A stretch of 64,000 bases of DNA, taken from assembly GCF_901827205.1 (NCBI RefSeq), contig NZ_LR594675.1, positions 3,906,001-3,970,000 on the forward strand, given 5' to 3'. The notes beneath the pieces are model-generated. The model did not search any database and had not been told where the DNA came from. It saw nothing but the letters and a program-made list of their open reading frames with translations. Made by a program: the position numbers and the translations under genes. Of this stretch, positions 1 through 8,766 are shown one piece after another. The DNA is from Variovorax sp. PBS-H4. Lineage in GTDB: Bacteria; Pseudomonadota; Gammaproteobacteria; Burkholderiales; Burkholderiaceae_C. Every line of letters starts with the position of its first letter. Position 1 is the stretch's first letter.

Positions 1-1525
1 CCAGCGTGGTCGCGATGCCCTGCCCCATGGCGTTGACGGCCGAGAATACTTCGATGATGCCGTCGGCCTGCACCGAGACCGTCACCCGCTCCTCGAATAC
101 ATTGCCGCCGGTCCACTCCAGGAAGGTCGCGATGCCCAGGCCGCGAAGCCGGCCCTGACGCTCCGATTCGGCCGCACGCGCGTCGAAGCCTTGCCAGTCA
201 GCCAGGGCCAGCGCCTGGTCCATCACCAGCCCGAAGCGGCCTGTGTCGTAGGTCTGTTTCATCGGGTTGGTGTAAGGCATCTGCTCCGGCTGGATGAAGT
301 TGCGCCGGCGCAGCTCGATGCGGTCGATGCCGATCTCGCGCGCGGCCTCGTCCATCAGCCGCTCGATGGTGTAGATCGCCTCGGGGCGGCCGGCACCGCG
401 GTAGGCACCGGTCGGCGCGGTGTTGGTGAGCACCGCCAGGAAGTGGAAGTCGATGGTCTGGATGTCGTAGACGCTGGTCTGCACCCAGGGGCCGATCAGC
501 AACTGAATGGCGACGCCCGTGCCGGTGGCGTACGCACCCACGTTGGCCAGGGTGCGAATGCGCAGCGCGAGGATCCTGCCGCTGGCATCGAGCGCGAGTT
601 CGGCCCGGGCCTCGATGTCGCGCCCGTGCGAGGTCGAAAGGAACTCCTCGCTGCGGTCGGCGACCCACTTGACCGGGCGGCGCAGCTGGTGCGCCGCAAA
701 CGCCACGACGATGTCCTCCGGATAGGCGCCGGTCTTCATGCCGAAGCCGCCACCCACGTCGCCCACGACCACGCGCACCTGCTCGGCAGGCAAGCCGATG
801 GCCTCGGACACCGAGTTGCGCACGCCCGAGGGCATTTGCGTGCTCATCCGCAGGGTGAGCCGGCCGGACTCCGGGTCGGCATCGGCCAGCACCGAGCGGG
901 GTTCGATCGTGAGCGCGACCACCCGCTGGTTGACGACGTCCAGCGCCACCACGTGGTCGGCGCGGGCGAAGGCGGCGCTGGCCGCCTCGGCGCTGCCGTG
1001 GCGCATCTCGGCGGCAATGTTGCCGGTGGCTTCGCCCCACACCAGCGGCGCGCCCTCTGCGGCGGCGGCCTGCGTGTCCACGACCATCGGGAGTTCCTCG
1101 TAGTCGACCACGACCGCCTCGCCGGCGTCGCGCGCCTGCGCTGCCGTTTCGGCGATCACGGCAGCCACCGGCTCGCCAACGAAGCGCACCGTGTCGATCG
1201 CGAGAACGTGCCGCGGCGGCGATGCGCACGCGGCACCGTCGGCACGCTTGAAGGCGACGGCACCGGGCATCGGCTTGACGCCGGCCTGCTGCAGGTCGGC
1301 GCCGGTCAGCACGCGCAGGACGCCGGGCATGGCCGCCGCCGCAGCGACATCGATGGCTGTCAACCGGGCATGCGGGTAAGGGGAACGCACGAAGAACAGA
1401 TGGGTCTGAAGCGGTAACGTGACGTCGTCGGTGTAGCGTCCGGCCCCGGCCAGGAGGCTCTCGTCTTCGAGCCGCCTGACGGCCTGGCCGCTGCCGAAGC
1501 GCATGGGATTCGTTTCTGTTGCCAC
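1..1525 (-). CDS. Form II CoxL-like molybdopterin-binding oxidoreductase large subunit (partial, C-terminus off window)
   Basis: About 508 N-terminal residues are visible; the gene runs off the left edge. It belongs to the xanthine dehydrogenase / aerobic CO dehydrogenase large-subunit family, which binds molybdopterin cytosine dinucleotide and hydroxylates small substrates. The N-terminus has the family pattern (GRYTDD, then RSPYPHAR), followed by VGGGFGMK and the active-site loop AYRGAGR. Form I CO dehydrogenases carry AYRCSFR in that loop, so this is a form II enzyme whose substrate cannot be named from sequence. I chose GTG at 1525 because AGAGGA lies 5 nt upstream; an in-frame ATG at 1504 is the alternative. 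It is divergent from aat. Small and medium subunits are not visible. The moaA-mobA-moeA genes in this window could supply its cofactor. Confidence 0.85.
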   Translation of the reverse strand, partial: MATETNPMRFGSGQAVRRLEDESLLAGAGRYTDDVTLPLQTHLFFVRSPYPHARLTAIDVAAAAAMPGVLRVLTGADLQQAGVKPMPGAVAFKRADGAACASPPRHVLAIDTVRFVGEPVAAVIAETAAQARDAGEAVVVDYEELPMVVDTQAAAAEGAPLVWGEATGNIAAEMRHGSAEAASAAFARADHVVALDVVNQRVVALTIEPRSVLADADPESGRLTLRMSTQMPSGVRNSVSEAIGLPAEQVRVVVGDVGGGFGMKTGAYPEDIVVAFAAHQLRRPVKWVADRSEEFLSTSHGRDIEARAELALDASGRILALRIRTLANVGAYATGTGVAIQLLIGPWVQTSVYDIQTIDFHFLAVLTNTAPTGAYRGAGRPEAIYTIERLMDEAAREIGIDRIELRRRNFIQPEQMPYTNPMKQTYDTGRFGLVMDQALALADWQGFDARAAESERQGRLRGLGIATFLEWTGGNVFEERVTVSVQADGIIEVFSAVNAMGQGIATTL

Positions 1526-1641
1526 CTGAGTCCTCTTTCCGTTGCACGCGGGGCGCGAGTCAGGGGACGACTATATGAGCACCGGTGCTTTCGCGCTTCC
1601 GACGACATCGCGTACTGCCGAAGCCGTGTATACCTTCGACC

Positions 1642-2394
1642 ATGCAACTGCCCTGGCTCGCCCCTGGTGACCCACTGCCCGACGCCACCTTGGCGTGGGG
1701 CGAATCCGATCCCGTTCCCGGCCTGCTGGCGGCCGGCGGCGGCCTCGATGTCGCAAGCCTGCTGCAGGCGTACGCGCACGGCATCTTTCCCTGGTTCAGC
1801 GAAGGCCAACCCATTCTCTGGTGGAGCCCGGACCCGCGCATGGTGCTGGATGTGGAGCGCTTCAGGCTGCACCGTTCGCTGCGCAGGACGCTGGAGCGCT
1901 TCCGCGCGGCGCCGGATTGCGAGATCCGGATCGACCATGGCTTCGAGACGGTGATCCGAGCCTGCGCAACGGCCCCGCGCTCCGGCCAGACCGGCACCTG
2001 GATCCTTCCGGAAATGGTGCGCGCCTACACGGCGCTGCACGAGGCTGGTCATGCGCACAGCGTCGAGACCTGGATCGCGGGCGAGCTGGCAGGCGGCTTG
2101 TATTGCGTAGGCATCGGGGGCGCCGTGTTCGGCGAATCGATGTTCGCGAGGCGGCCCGATGCCTCCAAGATCGCGCTCGCCGCACTGGTCTCGTTCTGCC
2201 GCCGGCACGAGATCGCAATGATCGACTGCCAGCAGAACACCAGCCATCTGGCCAGCCTGGGCGCGCAGGAAATGCCGCGTGCGCGCTTTCTCTCGCATGT
2301 GGCAAAGGCTCGTCATCTGGCGGGGCCCCGGTGGCGTTTCGAGCCCGTATACTGGTCCGAACTCCTGCCTGCGCGAACTTCCCTTCCGACGTGA
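1642..2394 (+). CDS. aat: Leucyl/phenylalanyl-tRNA--protein transferase
   Basis: 250 residues. Aat adds Leu or Phe from aminoacyl-tRNA to proteins with N-terminal Arg or Lys, marking them for ClpS/ClpAP degradation. Family hallmarks are visible: an N-terminal WL..GDPLPD segment, GLLAAGG, the FPWFSEGQPILWWSPDPR block, and the later GELAGGLYCV and GESMFAR segments. I chose ATG 1642 because MQLPWLAPGDPLP matches the usual N-terminus; the upstream in-frame extension has no family resemblance. The stop codon overlaps the GTG start of the next gene, so the two are translationally coupled. Confidence 0.95.
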   Translation: MQLPWLAPGDPLPDATLAWGESDPVPGLLAAGGGLDVASLLQAYAHGIFPWFSEGQPILWWSPDPRMVLDVERFRLHRSLRRTLERFRAAPDCEIRIDHGFETVIRACATAPRSGQTGTWILPEMVRAYTALHEAGHAHSVETWIAGELAGGLYCVGIGGAVFGESMFARRPDASKIALAALVSFCRRHEIAMIDCQQNTSHLASLGAQEMPRARFLSHVAKARHLAGPRWRFEPVYWSELLPARTSLPT

Positions 2395-3140
2395 CGCACC
2401 TCAAGGATCTTCCGCTCCACACGCTGCAGTTCTACGCGACGGCGCCCTATCCGTGCAGCTACCTGCCGGACCGGCAGGCACGCTCGCAGGTCGCCACGCC
2501 CAGTCACCTGATCCACAACGACGCCTACTCGGACCTGGTGCTCAGCGGCTTCCGCCGCAGCGGCATGTTTACCTACCGCCCCCATTGCGACGGCTGCAAC
2601 GCCTGCGTGCCGCTGCGCGTGCTGGCCGATGCCTTCAAGCCCAGCCGCAGCCAGCGCCGTGCGCTGGCGCGTCACGCCAATCTGCAGGCGCGCGTGCTCA
2701 AGCTTTGCTTCGTGCCCGAGCACTACCAGCTGTACCTGCGCTACCAGAACGGCCGCCATGCCGGCGGCGGCATGGATCACGACAGCATCGACCAGTACAC
2801 CCAGTTCCTGCTGCAGAGCCGGGTCAATTCCAGGCTGGTGGAGTTCCGCGAGACCCACCCGGACGGCAGCGCGGGCGCACTGAAGATGGTGTCCATCCTC
2901 GACGTGCTGAACGATGGCCTGTCGGCGGTCTACACCTTCTACGAGCCCGAGCCGGGCGCGGGCTTCGGCAACTACAGCGTACTGTGGCAGATCGAGCAGG
3001 CGCGCAAGCTGGGCTTGGCCCATGTCTACCTCGGCTACTGGATCGAGGGCAGCACGAAGATGAACTACAAGGCACGTTTCTCGCCGCATGAGGTTCTGGT
3101 CGACGGCCGCTGGCAAGCGCCGAACGATTTCACCAAGTAA
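2391..3140 (+). CDS. bpt: Aspartate/glutamate leucyltransferase (bacterial arginyltransferase family)
   Basis: 249 residues. Bpt transfers Leu to N-terminal Asp or Glu and so acts beside Aat in the bacterial N-degron pathway. The N-terminal cysteine region is present (PYPCSYLPDR, then CDGCNACVPLR), followed by the GNAT-like transferase core with YLGYWIEGSTKMNYKARF near the C-terminus. The start is GTG 2391, which overlaps the aat stop (GTGA). The usual proteobacterial aat-bpt pairing supports the leucyltransferase rather than the eukaryotic arginyltransferase role. Confidence 0.93.
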   Translation: MTHLKDLPLHTLQFYATAPYPCSYLPDRQARSQVATPSHLIHNDAYSDLVLSGFRRSGMFTYRPHCDGCNACVPLRVLADAFKPSRSQRRALARHANLQARVLKLCFVPEHYQLYLRYQNGRHAGGGMDHDSIDQYTQFLLQSRVNSRLVEFRETHPDGSAGALKMVSILDVLNDGLSAVYTFYEPEPGAGFGNYSVLWQIEQARKLGLAHVYLGYWIEGSTKMNYKARFSPHEVLVDGRWQAPNDFTK

Positions 3141-3170
3141 AATCGCAGCCGGTTCCCCACCGCGTTGCCC

Positions 3171-3965
3171 ATGAGAAAACCCCAATCAGACATTCCGGCC
3201 GCGCCCGTCATCCAGGTGATCGAGCGCATGTTCTCGCTGATCGACGTGCTCGCCTCACGTGAGGAAGCCATTTCGCTGAAAGAAATAAGCGAGAAGACGG
3301 GCCTGCATCCATCAACTGCGCACCGCATCCTGAACGATCTGGCGGTCGGCCGCTTCGTCGACAGGCCGGAAGCCGGAAGCTACCGGCTCGGCATGCGCCT
3401 GCTGGAGCTCGGGAACCTGGTGAAGGGCCGGCTGAATGTGCGAGACGCGGCGATGGTGCCGATGCGTGAACTGCACAAGCTGACCCAGCAGCCGGTCAAC
3501 CTCAGCATGCGCCAGGGCGACGAAATCGTCTACATCGAGCGCGCCTACAGCGAACGCTCGGGCATGCAGGTGGTCCGGGCCATTGGCGGGCGGGCGCCGT
3601 TGCACCTGACGTCCACCGGAAAGCTTTTTCTCGCAGTGGACGAGCCGCAGCGCGTGCGCAGCTACGCCACCCGCACGGGCCTTGCAGGCCATACGCGCAA
3701 CAGCATCACCCAACTGCCTGCCCTGGAACGGGAGCTTTCAAAGGCGCGCCAATATGGCATCGCCCGGGACAACGAGGAGCTGGAGCTCGGCGTACGCTGC
3801 ATGGCAGCAGGTATTTACGACGATCAAGGAAAACTGGTGGCCGGCTTGTCGATCTCGGCCCCGGCGGACCGGCTCGATGACGGTTGGCTGCCCAAGCTGC
3901 AGGCGACCGCCAACGAGATCTCCAACGCGCTCGGCTACAGCGCCGCTACGCCACCGGCAGGCTGA
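3171..3965 (+). CDS. IclR family transcriptional regulator
   Basis: 264 residues. The N-terminal winged helix (about residues 15-80) has the IclR pattern: VIQVIERMFSLIDVL, SLKEISEKTGLHPSTAHRIL, and SYRLGMRLLELG. The C-terminal effector domain contains GRAPLHLTSTGKLFLA and ELGVRCMAAGIYDDQG. Effector and target are unknown. ATG 3171 is the first ATG and lies 30 nt after bpt, so co-transcription is possible. It converges on pbpG. Confidence 0.92.
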   Translation: MRKPQSDIPAAPVIQVIERMFSLIDVLASREEAISLKEISEKTGLHPSTAHRILNDLAVGRFVDRPEAGSYRLGMRLLELGNLVKGRLNVRDAAMVPMRELHKLTQQPVNLSMRQGDEIVYIERAYSERSGMQVVRAIGGRAPLHLTSTGKLFLAVDEPQRVRSYATRTGLAGHTRNSITQLPALERELSKARQYGIARDNEELELGVRCMAAGIYDDQGKLVAGLSISAPADRLDDGWLPKLQATANEISNALGYSAATPPAG

Positions 3966-4010
3966 AGCGCCCGCCAGAGTCGGCGCCTGGGTCGCGAGGA
4001 GACGAGGCGA

Positions 4011-5210
4011 TCAGCCCGCGATATGGGCCGCAAGGGACGGCTGCGGCGTGGCCGCTGCCGGATTGATCATGTGATGGTTGGCTTCGACCCAGCGCCGCAC
4101 GCGTTCGGCATCGGCGATGCGGCCGAGCTTGCCGGCGGAATCCAGGAACACCATGATCAGCTTGCGGCCGGCGATCCGGGCCTGCATGACCAGGCATTGG
4201 CCGGCTTCCGAGATGTAGCCGGTCTTCTGGAGACCGATGTCCCAGTCGGGGCTCTTGACCAGGCGGTTGGTGGTGTTGTACTGAAGCACGCGGTTGCCGA
4301 CCTCGACCTGATACTCGGGCGAGGTCGAAAGCTGGCGCACCGTCGCGTCGGCGTAGGCGGCATTGACGAGCAGCGCCAGGTCCTGCGCGCTCGACTGGTT
4401 GCGGCTCGACAGGCCTGTAGGTTCGACGTAGCGGGTGTCCTTCATGCCGAGCATCTTGGCCTTGGCATTCATCACGCTGACGAACGTCGCGAGGCCGCCC
4501 GGATAGGTGCGGCCAAGGGCATGCGCCGCACGGTTCTCGCTGGACATCAGTGCCAGGTGAAGCAGCTCGCCGCGCGGCAGCGTGGTGCCGACGGTCAGCC
4601 TGGAGCGGCTCCCCTTTTCCGTGTCGACATCGTCCTGGGTGATGGTGATGAGCTCGTCGGAGGGCAGGTGGGCTTCGCTGACGAGCAGCCCGGTCATGAG
4701 CTTGGTGAGCGAGGCGATCGGCAACACGACGTTGTCGTTCTTGCTGAAGAGCACTTCGCGCGTGTCTTGGTCAATCACCAACGCCACACTGGACCTCAGG
4801 TCGAGCGCATCCTCGGTGCTGTGCAGGCCGGCGAGCTGGCCGAAGGACTGGCGCGCCGCCACTTCGGGCACACGCACGACGGAGCGCCGCTGCACGGCGA
4901 CCACCGTCTTGCCGCCGCGCTTGCGAATCGATGCCACGACGTTGCGGCCGCCGCTCACCACGCGGTCGGTCTGCTCGCTCTTGTCGCTGCGCTTGCTGGA
5001 AGCGACGCTACGCTTGGAAGAAACGCTCTGCTTGCTGTCGCTGCCGAGCTGCGCCTTCTTCGTGGCGGGCGCCTTCTTGGCGGCTTCGGCCGCAGGCAAC
5101 AAAAACGCCGTGGCGCAGAGCGCGACGGCGATGAGGCGAAGAGCCGGAAGTACGGTAAGTGCGGGAAGAAACCGCTGGCTGGAAACTCGGTAGGAACGGG
5201 CTTCGGGCAT
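4011..5210 (-). CDS. pbpG: D-alanyl-D-alanine endopeptidase/carboxypeptidase of the PBP7 type
   Basis: 399 residues. It is a periplasmic low-molecular-weight penicillin-binding protein (peptidase S11) that cleaves peptidoglycan cross-links. A hydrophobic signal segment lies at about residues 22-42, followed by a Lys/Ser/Arg-rich low-complexity linker to about residue 105. The serine-peptidase motifs are in order: SLTK (SxxK), SEN (SxN) and KTG. The linker makes it longer than E. coli PBP7. ATG 5210 is a good start with the signal peptide directly after it. It follows leuA on the same strand with a 115-nt gap. Confidence 0.9.
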   Translation of the reverse strand: MPEARSYRVSSQRFLPALTVLPALRLIAVALCATAFLLPAAEAAKKAPATKKAQLGSDSKQSVSSKRSVASSKRSDKSEQTDRVVSGGRNVVASIRKRGGKTVVAVQRRSVVRVPEVAARQSFGQLAGLHSTEDALDLRSSVALVIDQDTREVLFSKNDNVVLPIASLTKLMTGLLVSEAHLPSDELITITQDDVDTEKGSRSRLTVGTTLPRGELLHLALMSSENRAAHALGRTYPGGLATFVSVMNAKAKMLGMKDTRYVEPTGLSSRNQSSAQDLALLVNAAYADATVRQLSTSPEYQVEVGNRVLQYNTTNRLVKSPDWDIGLQKTGYISEAGQCLVMQARIAGRKLIMVFLDSAGKLGRIADAERVRRWVEANHHMINPAAATPQPSLAAHIAG

Positions 5211-5325
5211 TAAAAAACTCCAGCAGCGATTAACAGGTATCGCAGTGTATCGAAATCAAAAAAGACACGCAATATCAGTTACTTGCATTCCTTTCTTCAT
5301 TCGGAACAAAGGATCCCCCTGACAA

Positions 5326-6864
5326 CTAACCTTGCGCAGCCACTCTCTCAGCTTGGCTCTGCAACTTGTTGAGAGCACTCAAATAAGCCTTGGCCGAAGC
5401 CACCACGATGTCCGGATCGGCACCGACGCCATTGACGACACGGCCCGCGTTCTGCAGACGGACCGTGACCTCGCCCTGGCTCTCCGTCGACCCGCTGATG
5501 GCATTCACCGAATAAAGCACCATTTCGGCCCCGCTCTTCACGTGGGCCTCGATCGCCTTCAGCGACGCATCAACCGGACCATTGCCCTCCGATTCGCTCG
5601 TGACTTCCTTGCCGAGCACCGTGAACACGATGCGCGCCTGGGGGCGCTCGCCGGTTTCGCTGTGCTGCGACAAGGATACAAAATCAAACTGTTCCGCAAC
5701 GTGCGAATGCTCCTCCGCGCTTACAAGTGCGAGGATGTCTTCGTCAAATATTTCGCTTTTTCTGTCAGCGAGTTCCTTGAAGCGTGCGAAGGCGGCGTTG
5801 ATGTCGACTTCACTCTCCATGGCGACGCCCAGTTCCTGCAGGCGCTGCTTGAAGGCATTGCGGCCGCTGAGCTTGCCCAGCACGATCTTGTTGGCGGTCC
5901 AGCCCACGTCTTCCGCGCGCATGATCTCGTAGGTGTCGCGCGCCTTGAGAACGCCGTCCTGGTGGATGCCGGAGGCATGGGCAAAGGCATTGGCGCCCAC
6001 CACCGCCTTGTTGGGTTGCACCACGAAGCCCGTGGTCTGGCTCACCATGCGGCTCGCCGCCACGATGTGCCGGGTATCGATGCCGAGCTCCAACCCGAAG
6101 TAATCCTTTCGTGTCTTCACCGCCATCACGATCTCCTCGAGCGAGCAGTTGCCGGCGCGCTCGCCCAGGCCGTTGATGGTGCATTCCACCTGCCGCGCCC
6201 CGCCGATCTTCACGCCTGCGAGCGAATTGGCAACCGCCATTCCCAGGTCGTTATGGCAGTGGACGGACCAGACCGCCTTGTCGCTGTTCGGGATGCGCTC
6301 GCGCAGCGTCCTGATGAAGTTGCCGTAGAGCTCGGGAATGGCGTAGCCGACGGTATCGGGCACGTTGATGGTGGTCGCGCCCTCCTGGATCACGGCTTCG
6401 AGCACCCGGCACAGAAAGTCAGGGTCGCTGCGATAGCCGTCCTCGGGGCTGAACTCGACGTCACCGACCAGGTTGCGTGCAAAGCGGACGGAAAGCTTCG
6501 CCTGCTCGAACACCTCGTCGGGCGTCATGCGCAGTTTCTTTTCCATGTGCAGCGGCGAGGTCGCGATGAAGGTGTGAATGCGGCCGCTGGCGGCCCCCTT
6601 CAAGGCCTCGGCGGCCCGGGAGATGTCCCGGTCATTGGCTCGCGAGAGCCCGCAGATGGTCGATTCCCTGATCGCACCGGCGATGGCCGCGACCGCGTCG
6701 AAATCACCGTTCGAACTGGCCGGGAAGCCCGCCTCGATGACGTCCACCCGCAGGCGCTCGAGCTGGCGAGCGATGCGCAGCTTCTCGTCCTTGGTCATCG
6801 AGGCACCCGGCGACTGTTCGCCGTCGCGCAGGGTGGTGTCGAAAATGATGAGTTTGTCGGCCAT
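5326..6864 (-). CDS. leuA: 2-isopropylmalate synthase (bacterial type, 512 residues)
   Basis: 512 residues. It condenses acetyl-CoA with 2-ketoisovalerate, the first committed step of leucine synthesis. The DRE-TIM barrel starts with DTTLRDGEQSPG; the metal-binding HCH motif is in VHCHNDLG, and GNCSLEEIVMA, the linker and a C-terminal regulatory LeuA dimer domain follow. It lies 17 nt downstream of a second, longer 2-isopropylmalate synthase gene, so both are probably on one transcript behind the leader at 8685-8738. Confidence 0.95.
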   Translation of the reverse strand: MADKLIIFDTTLRDGEQSPGASMTKDEKLRIARQLERLRVDVIEAGFPASSNGDFDAVAAIAGAIRESTICGLSRANDRDISRAAEALKGAASGRIHTFIATSPLHMEKKLRMTPDEVFEQAKLSVRFARNLVGDVEFSPEDGYRSDPDFLCRVLEAVIQEGATTINVPDTVGYAIPELYGNFIRTLRERIPNSDKAVWSVHCHNDLGMAVANSLAGVKIGGARQVECTINGLGERAGNCSLEEIVMAVKTRKDYFGLELGIDTRHIVAASRMVSQTTGFVVQPNKAVVGANAFAHASGIHQDGVLKARDTYEIMRAEDVGWTANKIVLGKLSGRNAFKQRLQELGVAMESEVDINAAFARFKELADRKSEIFDEDILALVSAEEHSHVAEQFDFVSLSQHSETGERPQARIVFTVLGKEVTSESEGNGPVDASLKAIEAHVKSGAEMVLYSVNAISGSTESQGEVTVRLQNAGRVVNGVGADPDIVVASAKAYLSALNKLQSQAERVAAQG

Positions 6865-6881
6865 CGCGGATCTCCTTGTGT

Positions 6882-8585
6882 TCAGGCGGCTTCAACCGTC
6901 GATTGTGCGCTGCGGGCGCCCTGCGCTCGCGCCCGCTCGAGGCCCGACACGATGGCCTTGAGCGAGGCCGAGACGATGTCGGCGTCCTTGCCCACGCCAA
7001 ACAGCGTGCGGGTCTCGTCGACCCTCAGCTCGAGATAGGCGACGGCTTGCGCGTCGGCGCCGGCGCCGATCGCATGCTGGTGGTAGTCGATCACGCGGAT
7101 CGAATGCCCCGTGGCCTCGGCCAGCGCGTGGATGAAGGCGTCGATCGGCCCATTGCCCTGGCCTTCGATGCGACGGATCTCGCCTGCCCAAGGCAGGTCG
7201 GCGCGCAGCACCACCGAAGCGCCGGCGCCCTCGCCCCGCTCCTCGAGCACACGATGCTGGGGACCGGCCCCCTCGACGATGCGGTACTCGCGCTCGAACA
7301 GCTGCCAGAGGTCTGCGGCCGTCAGCTCCTTGCCGGCGACATCCATCACGCGTTGAACGACCTGGCTGAATTCCATCTGCAAGCGACGCGGCAGCTCGAG
7401 CCCATACTCGCTTTCGAGCAGATAGGCGATTCCGCCCTTGCCCGACTGGCTGTTCACGCGGATCACAGCCTCGTAGCTGCGGCCTACGTCCTTGGGATCG
7501 ATCGGCAGGTACGGCATTTCCCAGACGTCGCCGTCCTTGCGGGCCGCAAAGGCCTTCTTGATCGCGTCCTGGTGCGAGCCCGAAAAGGAGGTGTAGACCA
7601 GGTCGCCTGCATAAGGGTGGCGCGGATGCACCGGCAACTGGTTGCAGTGTTCCACGGTCGCGCGGATCTCATCGATGTTCGAGAAGTCCAGCCCCGGCGA
7701 GACCCCTTGCGTATAGAGATTGAGGGCGACGTTCACCAGGTCGAGGTTGCCGGTGCGCTCGCCATTGCCGAACAGGCAGCCCTCGATGCGCTCGGCGCCC
7801 GCCATCAATGCAAACTCGCCGGCTGCGGTGCCGGTGCCGCGGTCGTTGTGCGGATGCACGCACAGCACGATCGAATCGCGCCTCGCCAGGTTGCGGTGCA
7901 TCCACTCGATCATGTCGGCGAAGATGTTCGGCGTGGAGTGCTCGACGGTCGATGGCAGGTTGACGATGCACTTGCGCTGCGGTGTCGGTGCCCACACGTC
8001 GGTGACTGCATCGACGACCCGCTTGGAGAAGGCCAGGTCGGTGCTGGAGAACATCTCGGGCGAGTACTGGAAAGTCCACCGCGTGGCCGGCTGCTTCGCT
8101 GCCAGCTCGTTGAACATGCGCGCGTGCGAGGCGGCCAGTTCGACGATCTGGTCCTCGTCCATGGCGAGCACCACCCGGCGCATCACGGGCGCCACGGCGT
8201 TGTAGAGGTGCACGATTGCGCGCGGCGCGCCCCGGAGCGACTCGAACGTGCGTTCGATCAAGTGATCGCGCGCCTGCGTCAGCACCTGGATCGTCACGTC
8301 GTCGGGGATGCGGTCTTCCTCGATCAGCTTGCGCACGAAGTCGAACTCAACCTGCGAGGCCGAGGGAAAGCCGACTTCGATCTCCTTGAAACCGATGGCC
8401 ACCAGCGTCTCGAACATGCGCATCTTGCGTGCGATGTCCATCGGCTCCACGAGCGCCTGGTTGCCGTCGCGCAGGTCGGTCGACAGCCAGATCGGGGCCT
8501 TGGTCAGCACGGCATCGGGCCAGGTGCGGTCCTTCAGGCCGATGGGTGCAAAGGCGCGGTACTTGCGGTCGGGTTGCTTCAACAT
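6882..8585 (-). CDS. leuA: 2-isopropylmalate synthase (long type, 567 residues)
   Basis: 567 residues, the longer LeuA class also found in actinobacteria and fungi. The barrel has LSTDLRDGNQALVEP and the metal motif HPHNDRG; GEFALMAGAERIEGCLFGNGERTGN and a C-terminal regulatory domain follow. I chose ATG 8585 (MLKQPDRKYRAFAPIGLKDR) because that is the usual N-terminus of the class; the open frame upstream runs through the attenuator hairpin. It is the first structural gene after the leucine leader peptide and is followed after 17 nt by a shorter LeuA. Two different LeuA classes in tandem suggest different feedback control or substrate preference. Confidence 0.95.
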   Translation of the reverse strand: MLKQPDRKYRAFAPIGLKDRTWPDAVLTKAPIWLSTDLRDGNQALVEPMDIARKMRMFETLVAIGFKEIEVGFPSASQVEFDFVRKLIEEDRIPDDVTIQVLTQARDHLIERTFESLRGAPRAIVHLYNAVAPVMRRVVLAMDEDQIVELAASHARMFNELAAKQPATRWTFQYSPEMFSSTDLAFSKRVVDAVTDVWAPTPQRKCIVNLPSTVEHSTPNIFADMIEWMHRNLARRDSIVLCVHPHNDRGTGTAAGEFALMAGAERIEGCLFGNGERTGNLDLVNVALNLYTQGVSPGLDFSNIDEIRATVEHCNQLPVHPRHPYAGDLVYTSFSGSHQDAIKKAFAARKDGDVWEMPYLPIDPKDVGRSYEAVIRVNSQSGKGGIAYLLESEYGLELPRRLQMEFSQVVQRVMDVAGKELTAADLWQLFEREYRIVEGAGPQHRVLEERGEGAGASVVLRADLPWAGEIRRIEGQGNGPIDAFIHALAEATGHSIRVIDYHQHAIGAGADAQAVAYLELRVDETRTLFGVGKDADIVSASLKAIVSGLERARAQGARSAQSTVEAA

Positions 8586-8626
8586 CTGGAATTTCTCGCT
8601 GTGGTCGGATGGACAACCAGCAACCC

Positions 8627-8662
8627 AAAACAAACGGCCCGTTGCTGGTGCGAACGGGCCGT
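8627..8662 (-). terminator. Attenuator terminator upstream of leuA
   Basis: On the minus strand a perfect 10-bp GC-rich stem (arms 8662-8653 and 8643-8634, loop of 9) is followed by TTTGTTTT. It begins 22 nt after the stop of the leucine leader peptide and ends about 40 nt before leuA. A 6-nt segment inside the leader (ACGGGC, 8701-8696) is exactly complementary to GCCCGT in the first terminator arm, so it can compete as an antiterminator. That switch is inferred. Confidence 0.8.
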
Positions 8663-8684
8663 GTGAGGGAATCGCTTGCGCGCG

Positions 8685-8738
8685 CTACCTTCTCCGCCCG
8701 TAGGGGATCAGTAGTAGGGCCAGCGAAAGCTTGTTCAT
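8685..8738 (-). CDS. Leucine leader peptide of a transcription attenuator (17 residues)
   Basis: A 17-codon frame encodes MNKLSLALLLIPYGRRR. Five of 17 residues are Leu, with three consecutive Leu codons (CTA CTA CTG, codons 8-10) followed by Ile. It lies between pssA and leuA and is directly followed by the terminator hairpin. Ribosome stalling at codons 8-10 under leucine shortage would leave ACGGGC (codons 13-15) free to pair with the terminator arm; reading to the stop codon would cover it. The Shine-Dalgarno is weak. Homologues were not searched. Confidence 0.8.
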   Translation of the reverse strand: MNKLSLALLLIPYGRRR

Positions 8739-8766
8739 GGGAATCGCGAATGTAGCACAGGCCCAA

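Noticed and set aside
191..1417. Long plus-strand open frame opposite the CoxL-like gene
   Set aside because: The minus-strand frame has clear molybdenum hydroxylase motifs; the plus frame is a high-GC shadow with Arg/His/Ala-rich sequence.
5332..8666. Long plus-strand frames across both leuA genes
   Set aside because: Both are antisense shadows; the minus frames encode complete LeuA proteins.
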